From the NCBI GenBank assembly GCA_900215285.1, contig OCMG01000003.1:744001-808000 (forward strand): a stretch of 64,000 nt of DNA, in the 5' to 3' direction. Shown here in pieces: positions 25,093 to 34,090 of the stretch. Under the pieces are notes generated by a model. The model saw only the letters and a program-made list of their open reading frames with translations, ran no database searches and had not been told where the DNA came from. The stretch comes from Ensifer adhaerens (lineage in GTDB: Bacteria; Pseudomonadota; Alphaproteobacteria; Rhizobiales; Rhizobiaceae). The translations under genes were made by a program, and so were the position numbers. The number at the start of each line of letters is the position of its first letter. Position 1 is the first letter of the stretch.

Positions 25093-26429
25093 CGCGTTGG
25101 GATTCGCTGCAGGCACGGCTTGCCATCGGGATCGGGCTTCTGGTGGCGGTGCTCTGGATTGCGGTGGCCTCCGTGACCTCGGCGCTTGTCGGTCGCGAAC
25201 TGGACATGGAGTTCGACTCCTCCCTGCAGGAAACCGCGCAGCGGATTTTGCCCATCGCCGTCATCGATATCCTTGGACGGGAGGATGATGACGGGCCGCC
25301 GCAGGAAATGGCCACCGTGCGCAGTCACGACGAATTCTTCACCTATGTCGTCCGCAGCAATGACGGCAAAGTGTTGATGCAGTCGCACAAGGCAGACACC
25401 ACGGCTTTTCCGCCATATAAGGGAGTGGGCTTCAGTCAGGACGGCAATTTCCGCTTCTACAGCGATGAAGCTGTGCGCGGCAGCATCACCATTACGGTCG
25501 CGGAACCGCTTGCGCATCGCAGACAATTGGCCAGGCGCATGCAGATTTCCCTTGGTATCCCGCTGGTCGCGATGCTTCCCCTGAGCTTCTTCGGCATCGC
25601 CTATGCCGTCCGGCGCAATCTGGCTCCCATCCGCAGGCTTCGTGACGCACTGGCTTCGCGCGGGGCCTATGATCTCTTACCCATCTCGGTCGAGGGCACG
25701 CTACCCGCGGAGCTGGAGCCCGCCTTTACCGAACTCAACCATCTCTTGATGCGGCTGAGAGAAGCCTTTGAGGCCGAGCGCACCTTCGCGGCCAATGCGG
25801 CACACGAGTTGCGCACGCCACTTGCCGGTGCGATTGCCCAGGCGCAACGCCTTCGCAGCGAGACGACGGACCAGAACATACGCAAGCGCGCAGCCGATAT
25901 CGAAGCCACGCTGAAGCGTCTTGCGAGACTGTCGGAAAAGCTGATGCAGCTCGCGCGCGTCGAGGGCGGCCAGATGCGCAAGCATGAACTCAGTGACCTG
26001 CGCCTGGTGCTGGACATCGTTGTCGGAGACATCCGGGACCTGTCCGGCAACGACGCGATTACGCTGTCGAAGCCGCAAGCGCCCGTTCTCTCCGATATCG
26101 ATCCGGACATCTTCGGCATTCTCGTGCGCAATCTCGTCGAGAACGCGCTGCGGCACGGACGCAAGGGCGGCCCGATCGAGATTTCGCTTGATGAGAACGG
26201 TGTGCTGCGAGTCGTCAATGACGCGGACGTCGTGCCTCCCGAAACGCTGGCGCGACTGGCCAACCGTTTCGAGCGCGGCGGCAAAACCAACGAGGGAAGC
26301 GGGCTCGGCCTGGCCATCGTCGGCACCATTTGCGAGCGGGCCGAGGGCACTCTGCGTCTTTATTCCCCGGCACAAGGCCGATCGGAAGGATTTGAGGTGA
26401 GTGTTGCAGTCCCGGTTTCACAAGCGTAA
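25089..26429 (+). CDS. Membrane sensor histidine kinase
   Basis: 446 residues. A transmembrane helix at about 12-32 and a second at about 152-172 enclose a periplasmic sensor of about 120 residues with an acidic REDDDGPP stretch. The cytoplasmic part has a HAMP-like linker, a HisKA dimerisation helix with the phosphorylated His in AAHELRTPLAG, and an HATPase_c domain (NLVENALRHG; GLGLAIV). The CpxA/QseC-like layout fits an envelope, metal or redox signal. It is translated with the response regulator through an ATGA overlap. The ligand is unknown; the flavinylation genes next door suggest redox or metal status. Confidence 0.92.
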   Translation: MTRWDSLQARLAIGIGLLVAVLWIAVASVTSALVGRELDMEFDSSLQETAQRILPIAVIDILGREDDDGPPQEMATVRSHDEFFTYVVRSNDGKVLMQSHKADTTAFPPYKGVGFSQDGNFRFYSDEAVRGSITITVAEPLAHRRQLARRMQISLGIPLVAMLPLSFFGIAYAVRRNLAPIRRLRDALASRGAYDLLPISVEGTLPAELEPAFTELNHLLMRLREAFEAERTFAANAAHELRTPLAGAIAQAQRLRSETTDQNIRKRAADIEATLKRLARLSEKLMQLARVEGGQMRKHELSDLRLVLDIVVGDIRDLSGNDAITLSKPQAPVLSDIDPDIFGILVRNLVENALRHGRKGGPIEISLDENGVLRVVNDADVVPPETLARLANRFERGGKTNEGSGLGLAIVGTICERAEGTLRLYSPAQGRSEGFEVSVAVPVSQA

Positions 26430-26627
26430 GCGCCAACGGGGGGAGGACATCGGTCTTGTTATCGAGTCCGCGGAAGAACGCGTGCGACGGCAGGGAAGCA
26501 GCTCCCTCATCTGTTTCTCAGGTAACTGCAAGTGCTGCAATGGTTGCGTCGAGATGGGCGAGGTGGCCAACGAGGGGACGGGCATCTAGAACCGGTGCTC
26601 TGGGTCGTTCCGCGCCATGATCTCCCG

Positions 26628-27806
26628 TCAGGCCCTTTCCAGACAGATGGCCACCCCCATGCCGCCGCCGATGCACAAGGTGGCGAGGCCGCGTCGGGCG
26701 TTCCGACGCAGCATTTCATGCACCAGCGAGACGACGATACGGTTTCCGGAGGCGGCGAGCGGATGGCCGAGCGCGATTGCGCCGCCATTCGGATTGGCGC
26801 GTTCGGCGTCCCAGCCCATTTCCCTGTGCACGGCGATGGATTGCGCGGCGAAGGCTTCGTTGACTTCCATAACGTCCAGATCGTCGACGCTCCAGCCGGC
26901 ACGGCTGAGGGCCGCACGCGCCGCGCCGACCGGGGCAAGCCCCATGTCCATCGGCTCCATGCCGAAGCTGGCATAAGAGGCAACCCGTGCCAGCGGCGTG
27001 AGGCCGAGTTCGTTCATACGCTTTTCCGAGGCGACGAGAACGGCAGACGCGCCATCGTTGAGGCCCGAGGCATTGCCGGCGGTGATCGTTCCGTCCTCCT
27101 CGAAGGCCGGGCGCATGGCGGCCAGACGTTCGAGTGTTGTGGCGCGGGGATGCTCGTCCGTGTCGAAGACCTGTGGTCCCTTTCGTGACGGCACGGAGAT
27201 GGGCGCGATTTCGGCGGCAAAACGTCCGGCCTCTTGCGCCGCAAGCGTCTTTTGCTGGGAAGCGAGGGCGAAGGCGTCCTGCTCTGCGCGGGTGATCTGA
27301 AAGCGCCGTGCGATCTGCTCGACCGTCACGCCCATATGGACGTCGTGGAATGCGTCCCATAGCCCATCGAGAACCATCATGTCGCGCATGGCGATGTCGC
27401 CCATCTTCTGGCCGAAACGGGCCTTTTCGACCACGTAAGGCGCACGGCTCATGGAATCCTGTCCGCCGGCGAGGATCAGCCCCGCGTCGCCGGCCTTGAT
27501 GGCCTGGGCTGCCATGTGGATTGATTTCTGCCCTGCGCCGCACACCATGTTAAGGGTTGAGGCGGGTACATGGGCTGGCAATCCGCCCCGAAGCGAGGCT
27601 TGACGGGCAGGATTCTGTCCGGCGCCGCCGGAAAGCACCTGTCCGATGATAATCTCATCGATGGCGGCCGGATCGACATCGGACTTCTTCAGGAGATCCG
27701 CGATCACCTGCGCGCCGACTTCGGCGGCCGCAAGCTCCGACAGTGCACCGCCGAGCCGTCCGATTGCCGATCGCTTCGCCGCGACGATGAACACATCCGT
27801 TGCCAT
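26628..27806 (-). CDS. Acetyl-CoA C-acetyltransferase (thiolase)
   Basis: 392 residues from the ATG at 27806 (GGGAGG upstream). All catalytic elements of a degradative/biosynthetic thiolase are visible: the nucleophilic Cys in NMVCGAGQKS (about residue 89), NEAFAAQ, the GHPLAASG His and the second Cys in LCIGGGMGVA. It converts acetoacetyl-CoA and CoA into two acetyl-CoA, or the reverse. It is divergent from the acetoacetyl-CoA synthetase-like gene and both promoters flank a TGGTTATACT operator, so they are probably co-regulated. Together they could turn acetoacetate, or another 3-oxo acid, into acetyl-CoA. Confidence 0.9.
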   Translation of the reverse strand: MATDVFIVAAKRSAIGRLGGALSELAAAEVGAQVIADLLKKSDVDPAAIDEIIIGQVLSGGAGQNPARQASLRGGLPAHVPASTLNMVCGAGQKSIHMAAQAIKAGDAGLILAGGQDSMSRAPYVVEKARFGQKMGDIAMRDMMVLDGLWDAFHDVHMGVTVEQIARRFQITRAEQDAFALASQQKTLAAQEAGRFAAEIAPISVPSRKGPQVFDTDEHPRATTLERLAAMRPAFEEDGTITAGNASGLNDGASAVLVASEKRMNELGLTPLARVASYASFGMEPMDMGLAPVGAARAALSRAGWSVDDLDVMEVNEAFAAQSIAVHREMGWDAERANPNGGAIALGHPLAASGNRIVVSLVHEMLRRNARRGLATLCIGGGMGVAICLERA

Positions 27807-27840
27807 GCCTGCCTCCCAAATTCTTGTCATGATCAGAATA

Positions 27841-27870
27841 TTGACATTCTGGTTATACTCAAAATATAGT
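27841..27870 (+). promoter_or_regulatory. Sigma-70-like promoter with embedded GntR operator
   Basis: TTGACA (27841-27846), an 18-base spacer and TATAGT (27865-27870) form a good vegetative promoter for the acetoacetyl-CoA synthetase operon. CTGGTTATACTC (27849-27860) lies inside the spacer and resembles CTGGTAATACCC at 34091-34102, including the following CAAAA. On the other strand TTGAGT-N16-TATTCT could serve the thiolase gene, so one bound repressor could block both. Confidence 0.65.
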
Positions 27871-27929
27871 CCGTCGTGAAGCGGGGTCAGGTCGAAATTT
27901 CCGGCCCGCCCGGAGGAGGATCAGAAGAT

Positions 27930-29873
27930 ATGGCGGAGACGCTCTGGAGCCCGCCCGAAACCATGGCGCATGGTTCGGGAATGGCGCGGTTTGCGCGGAT
28001 GGCGGGGATAGACCCGAATGACTACGACAGCCTTCATCGTTGGTCGATTTCCGAACCCGGCGCGTTCTGGCGCACTGTCTGGGACCTTGCCGGTCTTGTT
28101 GGCGAGCCGGGGGATCGCGATTTCGTACCTTCGCCGAACACCTGGATGACGGGTGCGGCCTTCTTTCCCGATGCGAAGCTCAATCTGGCGGAAAACCTGC
28201 TGCGCGGGCCGGGCGCGGCCGTTTGTGTCGTGGAGACCGACGAGGCGGGAGGTCGCCGCGAGGTTACGCGCGACTGGTTGCGCGCCGAAGTCGCCCGCAT
28301 TGCCGCGGGTCTGAAACAGGCCGGCATCGGTCAAGGCGACCGGGTAGCGACCATCCTGCCGAACCGGATCGAGAATCTTGTCACGCTGCTGGCGACCGCC
28401 GCCATCGGTGCGGTCTGGACCTCCTGCTCGCCGGATTTCGGTGCGGCGGCCATTCTCGACCGCATCGGCCAAGTGCGCCCGAAGGTCGTCTTCGTGCAGG
28501 CGCAGTTCCGCTATGGCGGCAAGGCGCACGACATTGCCGAACGGCTGGGCAGTATCATTGCCGGTCTTGAAGGGTTGGCAGAGGTCGTTCACGTCGGCCC
28601 GGCCGGCTTCTCCTGCGCCGCGCCGATCGCGGGCTATGCCGAATTCGGTACTGCGGGCAGTGCTCTTGACTTTGCGCGCATCGGCTTCAACGATCCGGTC
28701 TATATTCTCTATACGTCCGGCACGACGGGGAAGCCGAAGGCGATCTTGCATCGCACCGGCGGCGTTCTGCTCCAGCAGGTGAAGGAACATCTGCTGCATG
28801 GCGACGTGCGGTCGGGCGATCGGGTTCTCTGGTACTCGAACACGGCCTGGATGATGTATCACTGGATCGTCTCGGCGCTCGCCTGTGACGCCGTTCTGGT
28901 TCTTTACGATGGGGCGCCGATCCTCAAGACCGAGACGGGCCTCGACTGCACCCTGCTCTGGCGGATCGTGGAAGGCGAAGGCCTGACGCATCTCGGCATC
29001 TCGCCGAAATATCTGGCAACGCTGGCCGATAACGGTTTCGAGCCAGGCAAGGCCTTCGACCTCGGGTCCCTCCGCTGGCTTATGTCGGCCGGCAGCCCGG
29101 TCGCGCCGCATCAGTTCGACTGGATCTACGGCGCGATCAAGAAGGACGTGGGCTTTGCCTCTATCTCGGGCGGCACCGAAATCATGGGTTGTTTCCTCCT
29201 CGGTTCGCCGCTGCACCCTGTCCGGCGTGGCATGTTGACGGTCAAGGCGCTGGGCATGGCGGTGAATGTTCTCGACGAGCGGGGTGCGCCGGTTGTCGGG
29301 CGGGCAGGCGAACTCGTGTGTACCGAGCCTTTCCCCTCCATGCCGCTCACCTTCTGGGGGCCGGATGGCGATGAGCGCTATCGCAAGACTTACTTCGCCG
29401 ACCGGGCCGAAATCTGGACCCATGGCGACCGCGCGACGATGAATGCCGATGGCAGCTCGGTCATCCATGGCCGGTCGGATTTCACGCTCAATCCTGGCGG
29501 AGTACGCATCGGTACGGCCGATATCTACAATGTCTGTGAGCGGTTTGCGGAGATTGAGGACTGCATTGTCTTCGGCCGGCCGATCGACAATGACGAGGAA
29601 ATTGTTCTGTGCCTGAAAATGGCAGAAGGGCGCAGCGCGGACGCCGAACTGGCCAGGTCGATCCGGAGCAGGTTGCGCGCCGAATGCTCGCCACGCCATG
29701 TGCCGGCCGCGATCTACACGGTGGCTGACATTCCCTACACACTGAACGGCAAGCGCGTTGAAGGGGCGGCTAAGGCCGTCGTCTCGGGCCTTGAGGTCAA
29801 GAACAAGGACTCGCTCGCCAATCCGGCCAGCCTGTCGGCCTTTGCGGCCCTCCAGCGGGAGGCGGCGCTGTGA
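27930..29873 (+). CDS. Acetoacetyl-CoA synthetase-like acyl-CoA ligase
   Basis: 647 residues from the ATG at 27930 (GGAGGAGG upstream), the usual length of acetoacetate-CoA ligases. ANL-superfamily signatures: ILYTSGTTGKPKAI (P-loop), WYSNTAWMMYHW, ISGGTEIMG, YRKTYFADRAEIWTHGD and the catalytic Lys in PYTLNGKRVEG near the C terminus. The family activates acetoacetate or related 3-oxo acids with ATP and CoA. It opens a tightly packed operon with a Cys-less thiolase homologue, a DUF35 protein, a MaoC hydratase and an MFS carrier. That set suggests the acid may be more complex than acetoacetate, but the divergent canonical thiolase also fits simple acetoacetate use. Confidence 0.87.
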   Translation: MAETLWSPPETMAHGSGMARFARMAGIDPNDYDSLHRWSISEPGAFWRTVWDLAGLVGEPGDRDFVPSPNTWMTGAAFFPDAKLNLAENLLRGPGAAVCVVETDEAGGRREVTRDWLRAEVARIAAGLKQAGIGQGDRVATILPNRIENLVTLLATAAIGAVWTSCSPDFGAAAILDRIGQVRPKVVFVQAQFRYGGKAHDIAERLGSIIAGLEGLAEVVHVGPAGFSCAAPIAGYAEFGTAGSALDFARIGFNDPVYILYTSGTTGKPKAILHRTGGVLLQQVKEHLLHGDVRSGDRVLWYSNTAWMMYHWIVSALACDAVLVLYDGAPILKTETGLDCTLLWRIVEGEGLTHLGISPKYLATLADNGFEPGKAFDLGSLRWLMSAGSPVAPHQFDWIYGAIKKDVGFASISGGTEIMGCFLLGSPLHPVRRGMLTVKALGMAVNVLDERGAPVVGRAGELVCTEPFPSMPLTFWGPDGDERYRKTYFADRAEIWTHGDRATMNADGSSVIHGRSDFTLNPGGVRIGTADIYNVCERFAEIEDCIVFGRPIDNDEEIVLCLKMAEGRSADAELARSIRSRLRAECSPRHVPAAIYTVADIPYTLNGKRVEGAAKAVVSGLEVKNKDSLANPASLSAFAALQREAAL

Positions 29874-31024
29874 CCTGGTCCAAGGCAGCATTGATTGGTG
29901 TGGGATCATTGAAACCCGTTCGCCGGACGGAGGGTGAAACGACGCTGGGCATGCTGGCGCGGGCTTCCGCCCTGGCGCTTTCCGATGCAGGATTGGAGAA
30001 GGACGCCATTGACGGACTTCTGGTCGGTCCGCAGGTCGGCGAGACGCCACAGCATGTTCCGGCGACTGTGTCGGAATATCTGGGTCTGCAGCCAAACATG
30101 TCCAATGTGGTCGATCTTGGTGGAGCTTCGGGCCCCGGCATGATCTGGCGCGCGGCGGCGGCCATCGATGCCGGTATGTGCGAGACGGTGCTGTGCGTCA
30201 TCGGCAATCACCGCAATCCGGAAGCGCCGCGCAGCCCTAACCGCAATCCGATCCGCGAATTCGACGTGCCCTTCGGCGCGTCGGGCGCCAATATCTCCTA
30301 TGCTCTGCTGAAGCAGGCGCATATGGCGCGCTACGGCTCGACGGATGAAGATTTCGCGCTGATCGCGCATTGGGCCCGCGCCAATGCGCAGCGCAACCCG
30401 GACGCGATTTTCCATGGCCAGCCGGCGAGCGTCGAGGATGTGCTGGCTTCTCCGCTCATCGCCTCGCCGCTTCGTCTGTTCGAGATCGTCATGCCGGTAG
30501 CGGGCGCTGAGGCGGTCATCGTCACCTCGGTGGCGCGGGCCCGGTCGCTGGGCGGGCGGGCCGTCCATCTTCTGGGTGCTGGCGAAAAGATCACCCATCG
30601 CGCCGTCAGCCAAGCTCCGGACCTCACCTCGGGACCGCTCAAGCCTTCCATGGCGCGGGCGTTTGCGCAGTCGGGTCTGACGGTGCGGGACATGAGCCTG
30701 TTGTCGCTCTACGACTGCTACACGATCATGGTGGCGACTACGCTGGAGGATTCCGGCATCTGCCCGCCCGGCGGCTTTGGGGCCTTCATGCGGGCGCATG
30801 ATTTCGGGCCGGAGGGCGACTGGCCGCTCAATACCCATGGCGGACAGCTCGGCTACGGCCAGCCGGATCTGGCGGGCGGCATGACGCATGTCACCGAGGC
30901 CGTGCGCCAGTTGCGCGGCGCGGCGCAGGGCCGCCAGATCAGGGATCCGCGCTTCGCCCTCGTGACCGGCAATGGCGCCACGATGAGCGAGGCGGTTGCG
31001 CTCGTCCTGGGAGCAGACGCATGA
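29870..31024 (+). CDS. Thiolase-fold protein lacking the catalytic Cys (lipid-transfer/Ltp2-like, probable aldolase)
   Basis: 384 residues, starting at a GTG that overlaps the ligase stop (GTGA). It has the SCP2-thiolase fold: VGSLKPV at the N terminus, VDLGGASGPGMIW at 81-93, YDCYTIMV near 285 and NTHGGQLGYGQP near 325. Where true thiolases have the nucleophilic Cys, residue 86 is Ala (GGASG), so thiolytic cleavage is unlikely. Related Cys-less proteins of steroid side-chain breakdown (Ltp2) are retro-aldolases that need a DUF35 partner; the next gene is a DUF35 protein and the one after a MaoC hydratase. I infer a retro-aldol cleavage of a 3-hydroxyacyl-CoA. Confidence 0.8.
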   Translation: MTWSKAALIGVGSLKPVRRTEGETTLGMLARASALALSDAGLEKDAIDGLLVGPQVGETPQHVPATVSEYLGLQPNMSNVVDLGGASGPGMIWRAAAAIDAGMCETVLCVIGNHRNPEAPRSPNRNPIREFDVPFGASGANISYALLKQAHMARYGSTDEDFALIAHWARANAQRNPDAIFHGQPASVEDVLASPLIASPLRLFEIVMPVAGAEAVIVTSVARARSLGGRAVHLLGAGEKITHRAVSQAPDLTSGPLKPSMARAFAQSGLTVRDMSLLSLYDCYTIMVATTLEDSGICPPGGFGAFMRAHDFGPEGDWPLNTHGGQLGYGQPDLAGGMTHVTEAVRQLRGAAQGRQIRDPRFALVTGNGATMSEAVALVLGADA

Positions 31025-31458
31025 TCGATCTTGCAGAACTGAAAGTGCCCGGTCCGACGGAGACGGAGCTGACGAAGCCCTTCTGGGCGGCGGCGGCCGA
31101 GGGCCGGCTTCTCATCCAGCGCTGCGAGGACTGCGGCCGCACCGTCTTCTATCCGCGCGAGATTTGCCCGCATTGTTGGAGTGCCAGACTTGTCTGGGCG
31201 GGCGCATCCGGGCGGGGACGATTGAAGTCCTTCTCGACCATCCACAAGCCCGGACATCCGGGCTGGCAGTCGGCGGCACCTTACACCGTCGGGCTGGTCG
31301 AACTGGAGGAGGGGCCGACCATGCTCTCTTTCATTTTACAGGGCGCTGAAGCGCCACGTGTCGGCCAGGCGCTCGTCATGCAGCCAACCGATATCGGCGG
31401 TCGCGTGCTGCCGGCCTTCAAGATCGTTAACGACAGTCAAAAGGGAGATCAGTCATGA
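31021..31458 (+). CDS. DUF35 Zn-ribbon / OB-fold acyl-CoA-binding protein
   Basis: 145 residues. A rubredoxin-like zinc ribbon is formed by RCEDCGRTVF and ICPHCW (Cys 35, 38, 49, 52), followed by an OB-fold with the SFSTIHKPGHPGW and YTVGLVELEEGP strands. Such proteins are partners of thiolase-like aldolases and MaoC hydratases and bind the CoA moiety. It overlaps the upstream gene (ATGA) and the MaoC gene downstream (ATGA), so the three are probably made in fixed ratio and may form one complex. Confidence 0.87.
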   Translation: MIDLAELKVPGPTETELTKPFWAAAAEGRLLIQRCEDCGRTVFYPREICPHCWSARLVWAGASGRGRLKSFSTIHKPGHPGWQSAAPYTVGLVELEEGPTMLSFILQGAEAPRVGQALVMQPTDIGGRVLPAFKIVNDSQKGDQS

Positions 31459-31904
31459 GCGAGACCAAAAGCGGCTGGGACGGCGTCATCAAGGGCATGC
31501 CAGCGGAAGGCGCGATTGCCGAGCGCAGCCGCGTGACGCGGATGGAAGACATTGCCGCCTTCACCGACATGACCGGCGACCGCAACCCGGTCCACTATGA
31601 CGAGGCGCTGGCGAAGAAGACTTCGTTCGGAAAGCTGATCGTGCAGGGCGGCGTCACCACGGGCATTCTCAATGCCTGCGTCGCGGAGGATCTCCCCGGT
31701 CCCGGCACGGTGTTCCTCAACACCAACCTCAATTTCAAGAAGGCAGTGGGCGTCGGTGAGACCATTACCGGACGCGTGGAGGTCGTGTCGGTGCGGCCGG
31801 ACAAGCCAATCTGCCAGCTGAAGGTCTCGGTCTATGATGGCGCCGGCGATGTCTGCGTCGAAGGAACGGCCGTCACCTACACGATGCCGCTGCAAGGACT
31901 GTGA
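31455..31904 (+). CDS. MaoC family enoyl-CoA hydratase
   Basis: 149 residues with a hot-dog fold. The hydratase-2 motif is intact: FTDMTGDRNPVHYDEALA carries the catalytic Asp and His, followed by FGKLIVQGGVTTGIL. Family members add water to 2-enoyl-CoA to give (R)-3-hydroxyacyl-CoA or act in reverse as dehydratases. The start overlaps the DUF35 stop (ATGA). With the DUF35 protein and Cys-less thiolase it would provide hydration followed by aldol cleavage. The acyl substrate is unknown. Confidence 0.88.
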   Translation: MSETKSGWDGVIKGMPAEGAIAERSRVTRMEDIAAFTDMTGDRNPVHYDEALAKKTSFGKLIVQGGVTTGILNACVAEDLPGPGTVFLNTNLNFKKAVGVGETITGRVEVVSVRPDKPICQLKVSVYDGAGDVCVEGTAVTYTMPLQGL

Positions 31905-31905
31905 C

Positions 31906-33129
31906 ATGACGGGAGATGCGCATGACGGACACCGCTGGCAGGCGCTGTCCCTGATCTGCCTCGGCGTTGTCGGCGCATTGACGACCTGGTTTTCGGCAAC
32001 GGCCATCCTGCCGGATCTCATTCGGCAGAATGGCCTGACGCCGACCGAAGCGGCGTGGTTCACCAATGCCGTCCAGCTGGGCTTCGTGGTCGGCGCGCTG
32101 CTGACCTCGCTGGTCAATCTTCCCGATCTCGTGCGCATGAACCGGCTGATTGCAGTCTCTGCCGTTCTCGCTGCACTTGCCAATGCCCTCCTGCTGATCG
32201 ATCCGCCGCCGCTTCTGGCGATCCTCGCGCGCTTTGCCACGGGCGTGGCGCTTGCCGGTGTCTATCCGCCAGCGCTCAAACTGATGGCGACGTGGTTCGT
32301 GAAGGGGAGGGGGCTGGCGCTGGGCTTTCTCATCGGTGCGTTGACGCTCGGGTCTTCCATGCCGCATCTGTTTCGTGCGCTGATGGGCGGTGCTGACTGG
32401 CGCACCGTGGTTCTTCTATCGTCCGGCGCCTGTCTGCTGGCCGCCGTGCTTTTCGGGTTGGCCATTTCGGAAGGGCCGTATCCGTTCGGCAAGGCGACTT
32501 TCAATCCGGCGCAGATCGTCAAGGTTCTGGGCTCCAAACCCGTCTTTCTCGCCAATCTCGGCTATTTCGGCCACATGTGGGAGCTTTACGCCATGTGGGC
32601 GTGGATACTGGCGTTTCTGAACGCTGCTGCCAAGGGGCTGACGTTGATCCCCTTCGGCTCGGTCTCCATGTTCAGCTTCGTCATCGTCGCCTCCGGATTT
32701 ATCGGCTGCCTGATCGGCGGTTTTCTATCCGACCGGATCGGCCGCTGCTTCACCACGGCGGGCATGATGGCCGTGTCGGGGCTCTGTGCCGTCCTGATCG
32801 GCTTCGTCTTTGCCGGACCGGCCTGGCTTCTCGCGTTGATCGCCATCGTCTGGGGCATAGCAATCATCGGGGACAGCGCACAGTTTTCTGCCGCCGTCAC
32901 CGAGCTTTCCGATCAACGCCTTGTCGGCACCGCGCTTGCGATGCAGATGGCGATCGGTTTTGCGCTCACGGTTGTCGCGATCTGGTTGACGCCGCTTTTC
33001 GCAGACGCCATCGGCGGTTGGCAGTGGGCGTTCCTGTTGCTGGTTCCCGGACCGCTCATTGGCATCGCAGCGATGCTGCTCCTTCGACGCTTGCCTGACG
33101 CCGCCAGGCTGGCGCACGGTGCACGCTAA
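31906..33129 (+). CDS. MFS transporter
   Basis: 407 residues from the ATG at 31906, one base after the MaoC stop. About twelve hydrophobic segments alternate with short loops; the first half has FTNAVQLGFVVGALLTSL and the A-motif-like loop FLSDRIGRCF lies between helices 8 and 9. It is most like nitrate/cyanate-type or sugar-acid MFS carriers, but the substrate cannot be read. As the last gene of the acetoacetyl-CoA synthetase operon it probably imports the acid that the ligase activates. Confidence 0.85.
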   Translation: MTGDAHDGHRWQALSLICLGVVGALTTWFSATAILPDLIRQNGLTPTEAAWFTNAVQLGFVVGALLTSLVNLPDLVRMNRLIAVSAVLAALANALLLIDPPPLLAILARFATGVALAGVYPPALKLMATWFVKGRGLALGFLIGALTLGSSMPHLFRALMGGADWRTVVLLSSGACLLAAVLFGLAISEGPYPFGKATFNPAQIVKVLGSKPVFLANLGYFGHMWELYAMWAWILAFLNAAAKGLTLIPFGSVSMFSFVIVASGFIGCLIGGFLSDRIGRCFTTAGMMAVSGLCAVLIGFVFAGPAWLLALIAIVWGIAIIGDSAQFSAAVTELSDQRLVGTALAMQMAIGFALTVVAIWLTPLFADAIGGWQWAFLLLVPGPLIGIAAMLLLRRLPDAARLAHGAR

Positions 33130-33236
33130 CATGCGTTTCACCACAGCTTGAAGTCTTTGTGGGTTCGCTTTAATTCATTCCTCTTGACCTGTATCGTTCC
33201 AGTGCTTCGATCCAGGTGCATTCGCGGGGAGACCAC

Positions 33237-34076
33237 ATGGCGACAGAAATTCTTGAAAAGCGTGGCCGGGGCAGGCCGCGTAACGTCGAGGAAGACAGTC
33301 GCAATGCGGAGCTTCTGGCCGAGATCAGTGCCGCAGGTCTGATCGACCGTGCGAGTTCCACGCCGCTTTGGGTCCAGCTGAAAAATGCGCTCGCGGACAG
33401 GATCGGCCGCAAGCTTTTCTTGCTGGACGATCCTTTGCCCTCCGAGCAGACGATGTGCGAACTTTTCAATGTTTCGCGTCCAGTCGTTCGCGCTGCTCTC
33501 GCGGGCCTCTCGGACGAGGGGCTTGTCACCAAGGTTCCGCGCCGCGGCATTTTCGTTTCGCGGCCACGGATGGAGACGAACTTCCTGACCTCCAACGTTT
33601 CCGTTCATTCGGACCTCGAGGCGCGGGGCCATAAGGTGACTTCGCAGACCTTCGAGTTTCGCCGCGCGGAGCCCGACGAGGAAGAGAAACGGGTCTTTGA
33701 CCTGCCGCCGAACGGAACCGTCATTCGTGTTGGCCGCATCTACCGCTCCGACGGCCGCCCAATCACGCATACGCTGATCTCGCTGCCGGGCCACAAGGTG
33801 CCGGAAATGGAGAATATCGATATCTCCGACCAGTCCATCTTCCAGATCCTGAAGGACCGCTACGGTCTCGTTTCCCAGCGCGCTGAACGCTGGTTCACGG
33901 CAGCCATGCCGGATGAGGATGTGGCACGGCGCCTGGAGATCGCTCCAGGTCAGCCCGTGATTTCCATCGAGTCCATTGCCTACGACAAGAACGATGCGCC
34001 TCTGGAGTTCTATCGCGCCTTTTACAACTCCGCTGTCGCGCGCATCCACGTCTCCACCGGCACCTTCAAGAACTGA
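33237..34076 (+). CDS. GntR family regulator, HutC/UTRA subfamily, with AT-hook-like N terminus
   Basis: 279 residues from the ATG at 33237 (GGGGAGACCAC upstream). An N-terminal KRGRGRPRN stretch resembles an AT-hook. The winged HTH covers about residues 40-105 (LWVQLKNALADRI; PSEQTMCELFNVSRPVVRAAL; GLVTKVPRRGIFV). The UTRA ligand-binding domain (about 120-275) has FEFRRAEPDEEE, IRVGRIYRSDGRPI and the C-terminal LEFYRAFYNSAVARIHV. HutC-type proteins bind sugars, sugar phosphates or carboxylates and repress neighbours. TGGTnATACC-like palindromes occur at the ligase/thiolase, SDR-operon and cupin/dehydratase promoters, which I assign to this regulator by position. Confidence 0.87.
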   Translation: MATEILEKRGRGRPRNVEEDSRNAELLAEISAAGLIDRASSTPLWVQLKNALADRIGRKLFLLDDPLPSEQTMCELFNVSRPVVRAALAGLSDEGLVTKVPRRGIFVSRPRMETNFLTSNVSVHSDLEARGHKVTSQTFEFRRAEPDEEEKRVFDLPPNGTVIRVGRIYRSDGRPITHTLISLPGHKVPEMENIDISDQSIFQILKDRYGLVSQRAERWFTAAMPDEDVARRLEIAPGQPVISIESIAYDKNDAPLEFYRAFYNSAVARIHVSTGTFKN

Positions 34077-34090
34077 GCTCACTCCTCATT

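Noticed and set aside
26430..26627. Short open frames between the histidine kinase and the thiolase gene
   Set aside because: No family similarity, no ribosome site, and the frames extend into antisense of the thiolase gene.
27921..30095. 724-codon open frame on the minus strand
   Set aside because: It lies antisense to the acetoacetyl-CoA synthetase gene and its product is rich in Arg, Asp and His with no family pattern; long antisense frames are expected in GC-rich coding DNA.
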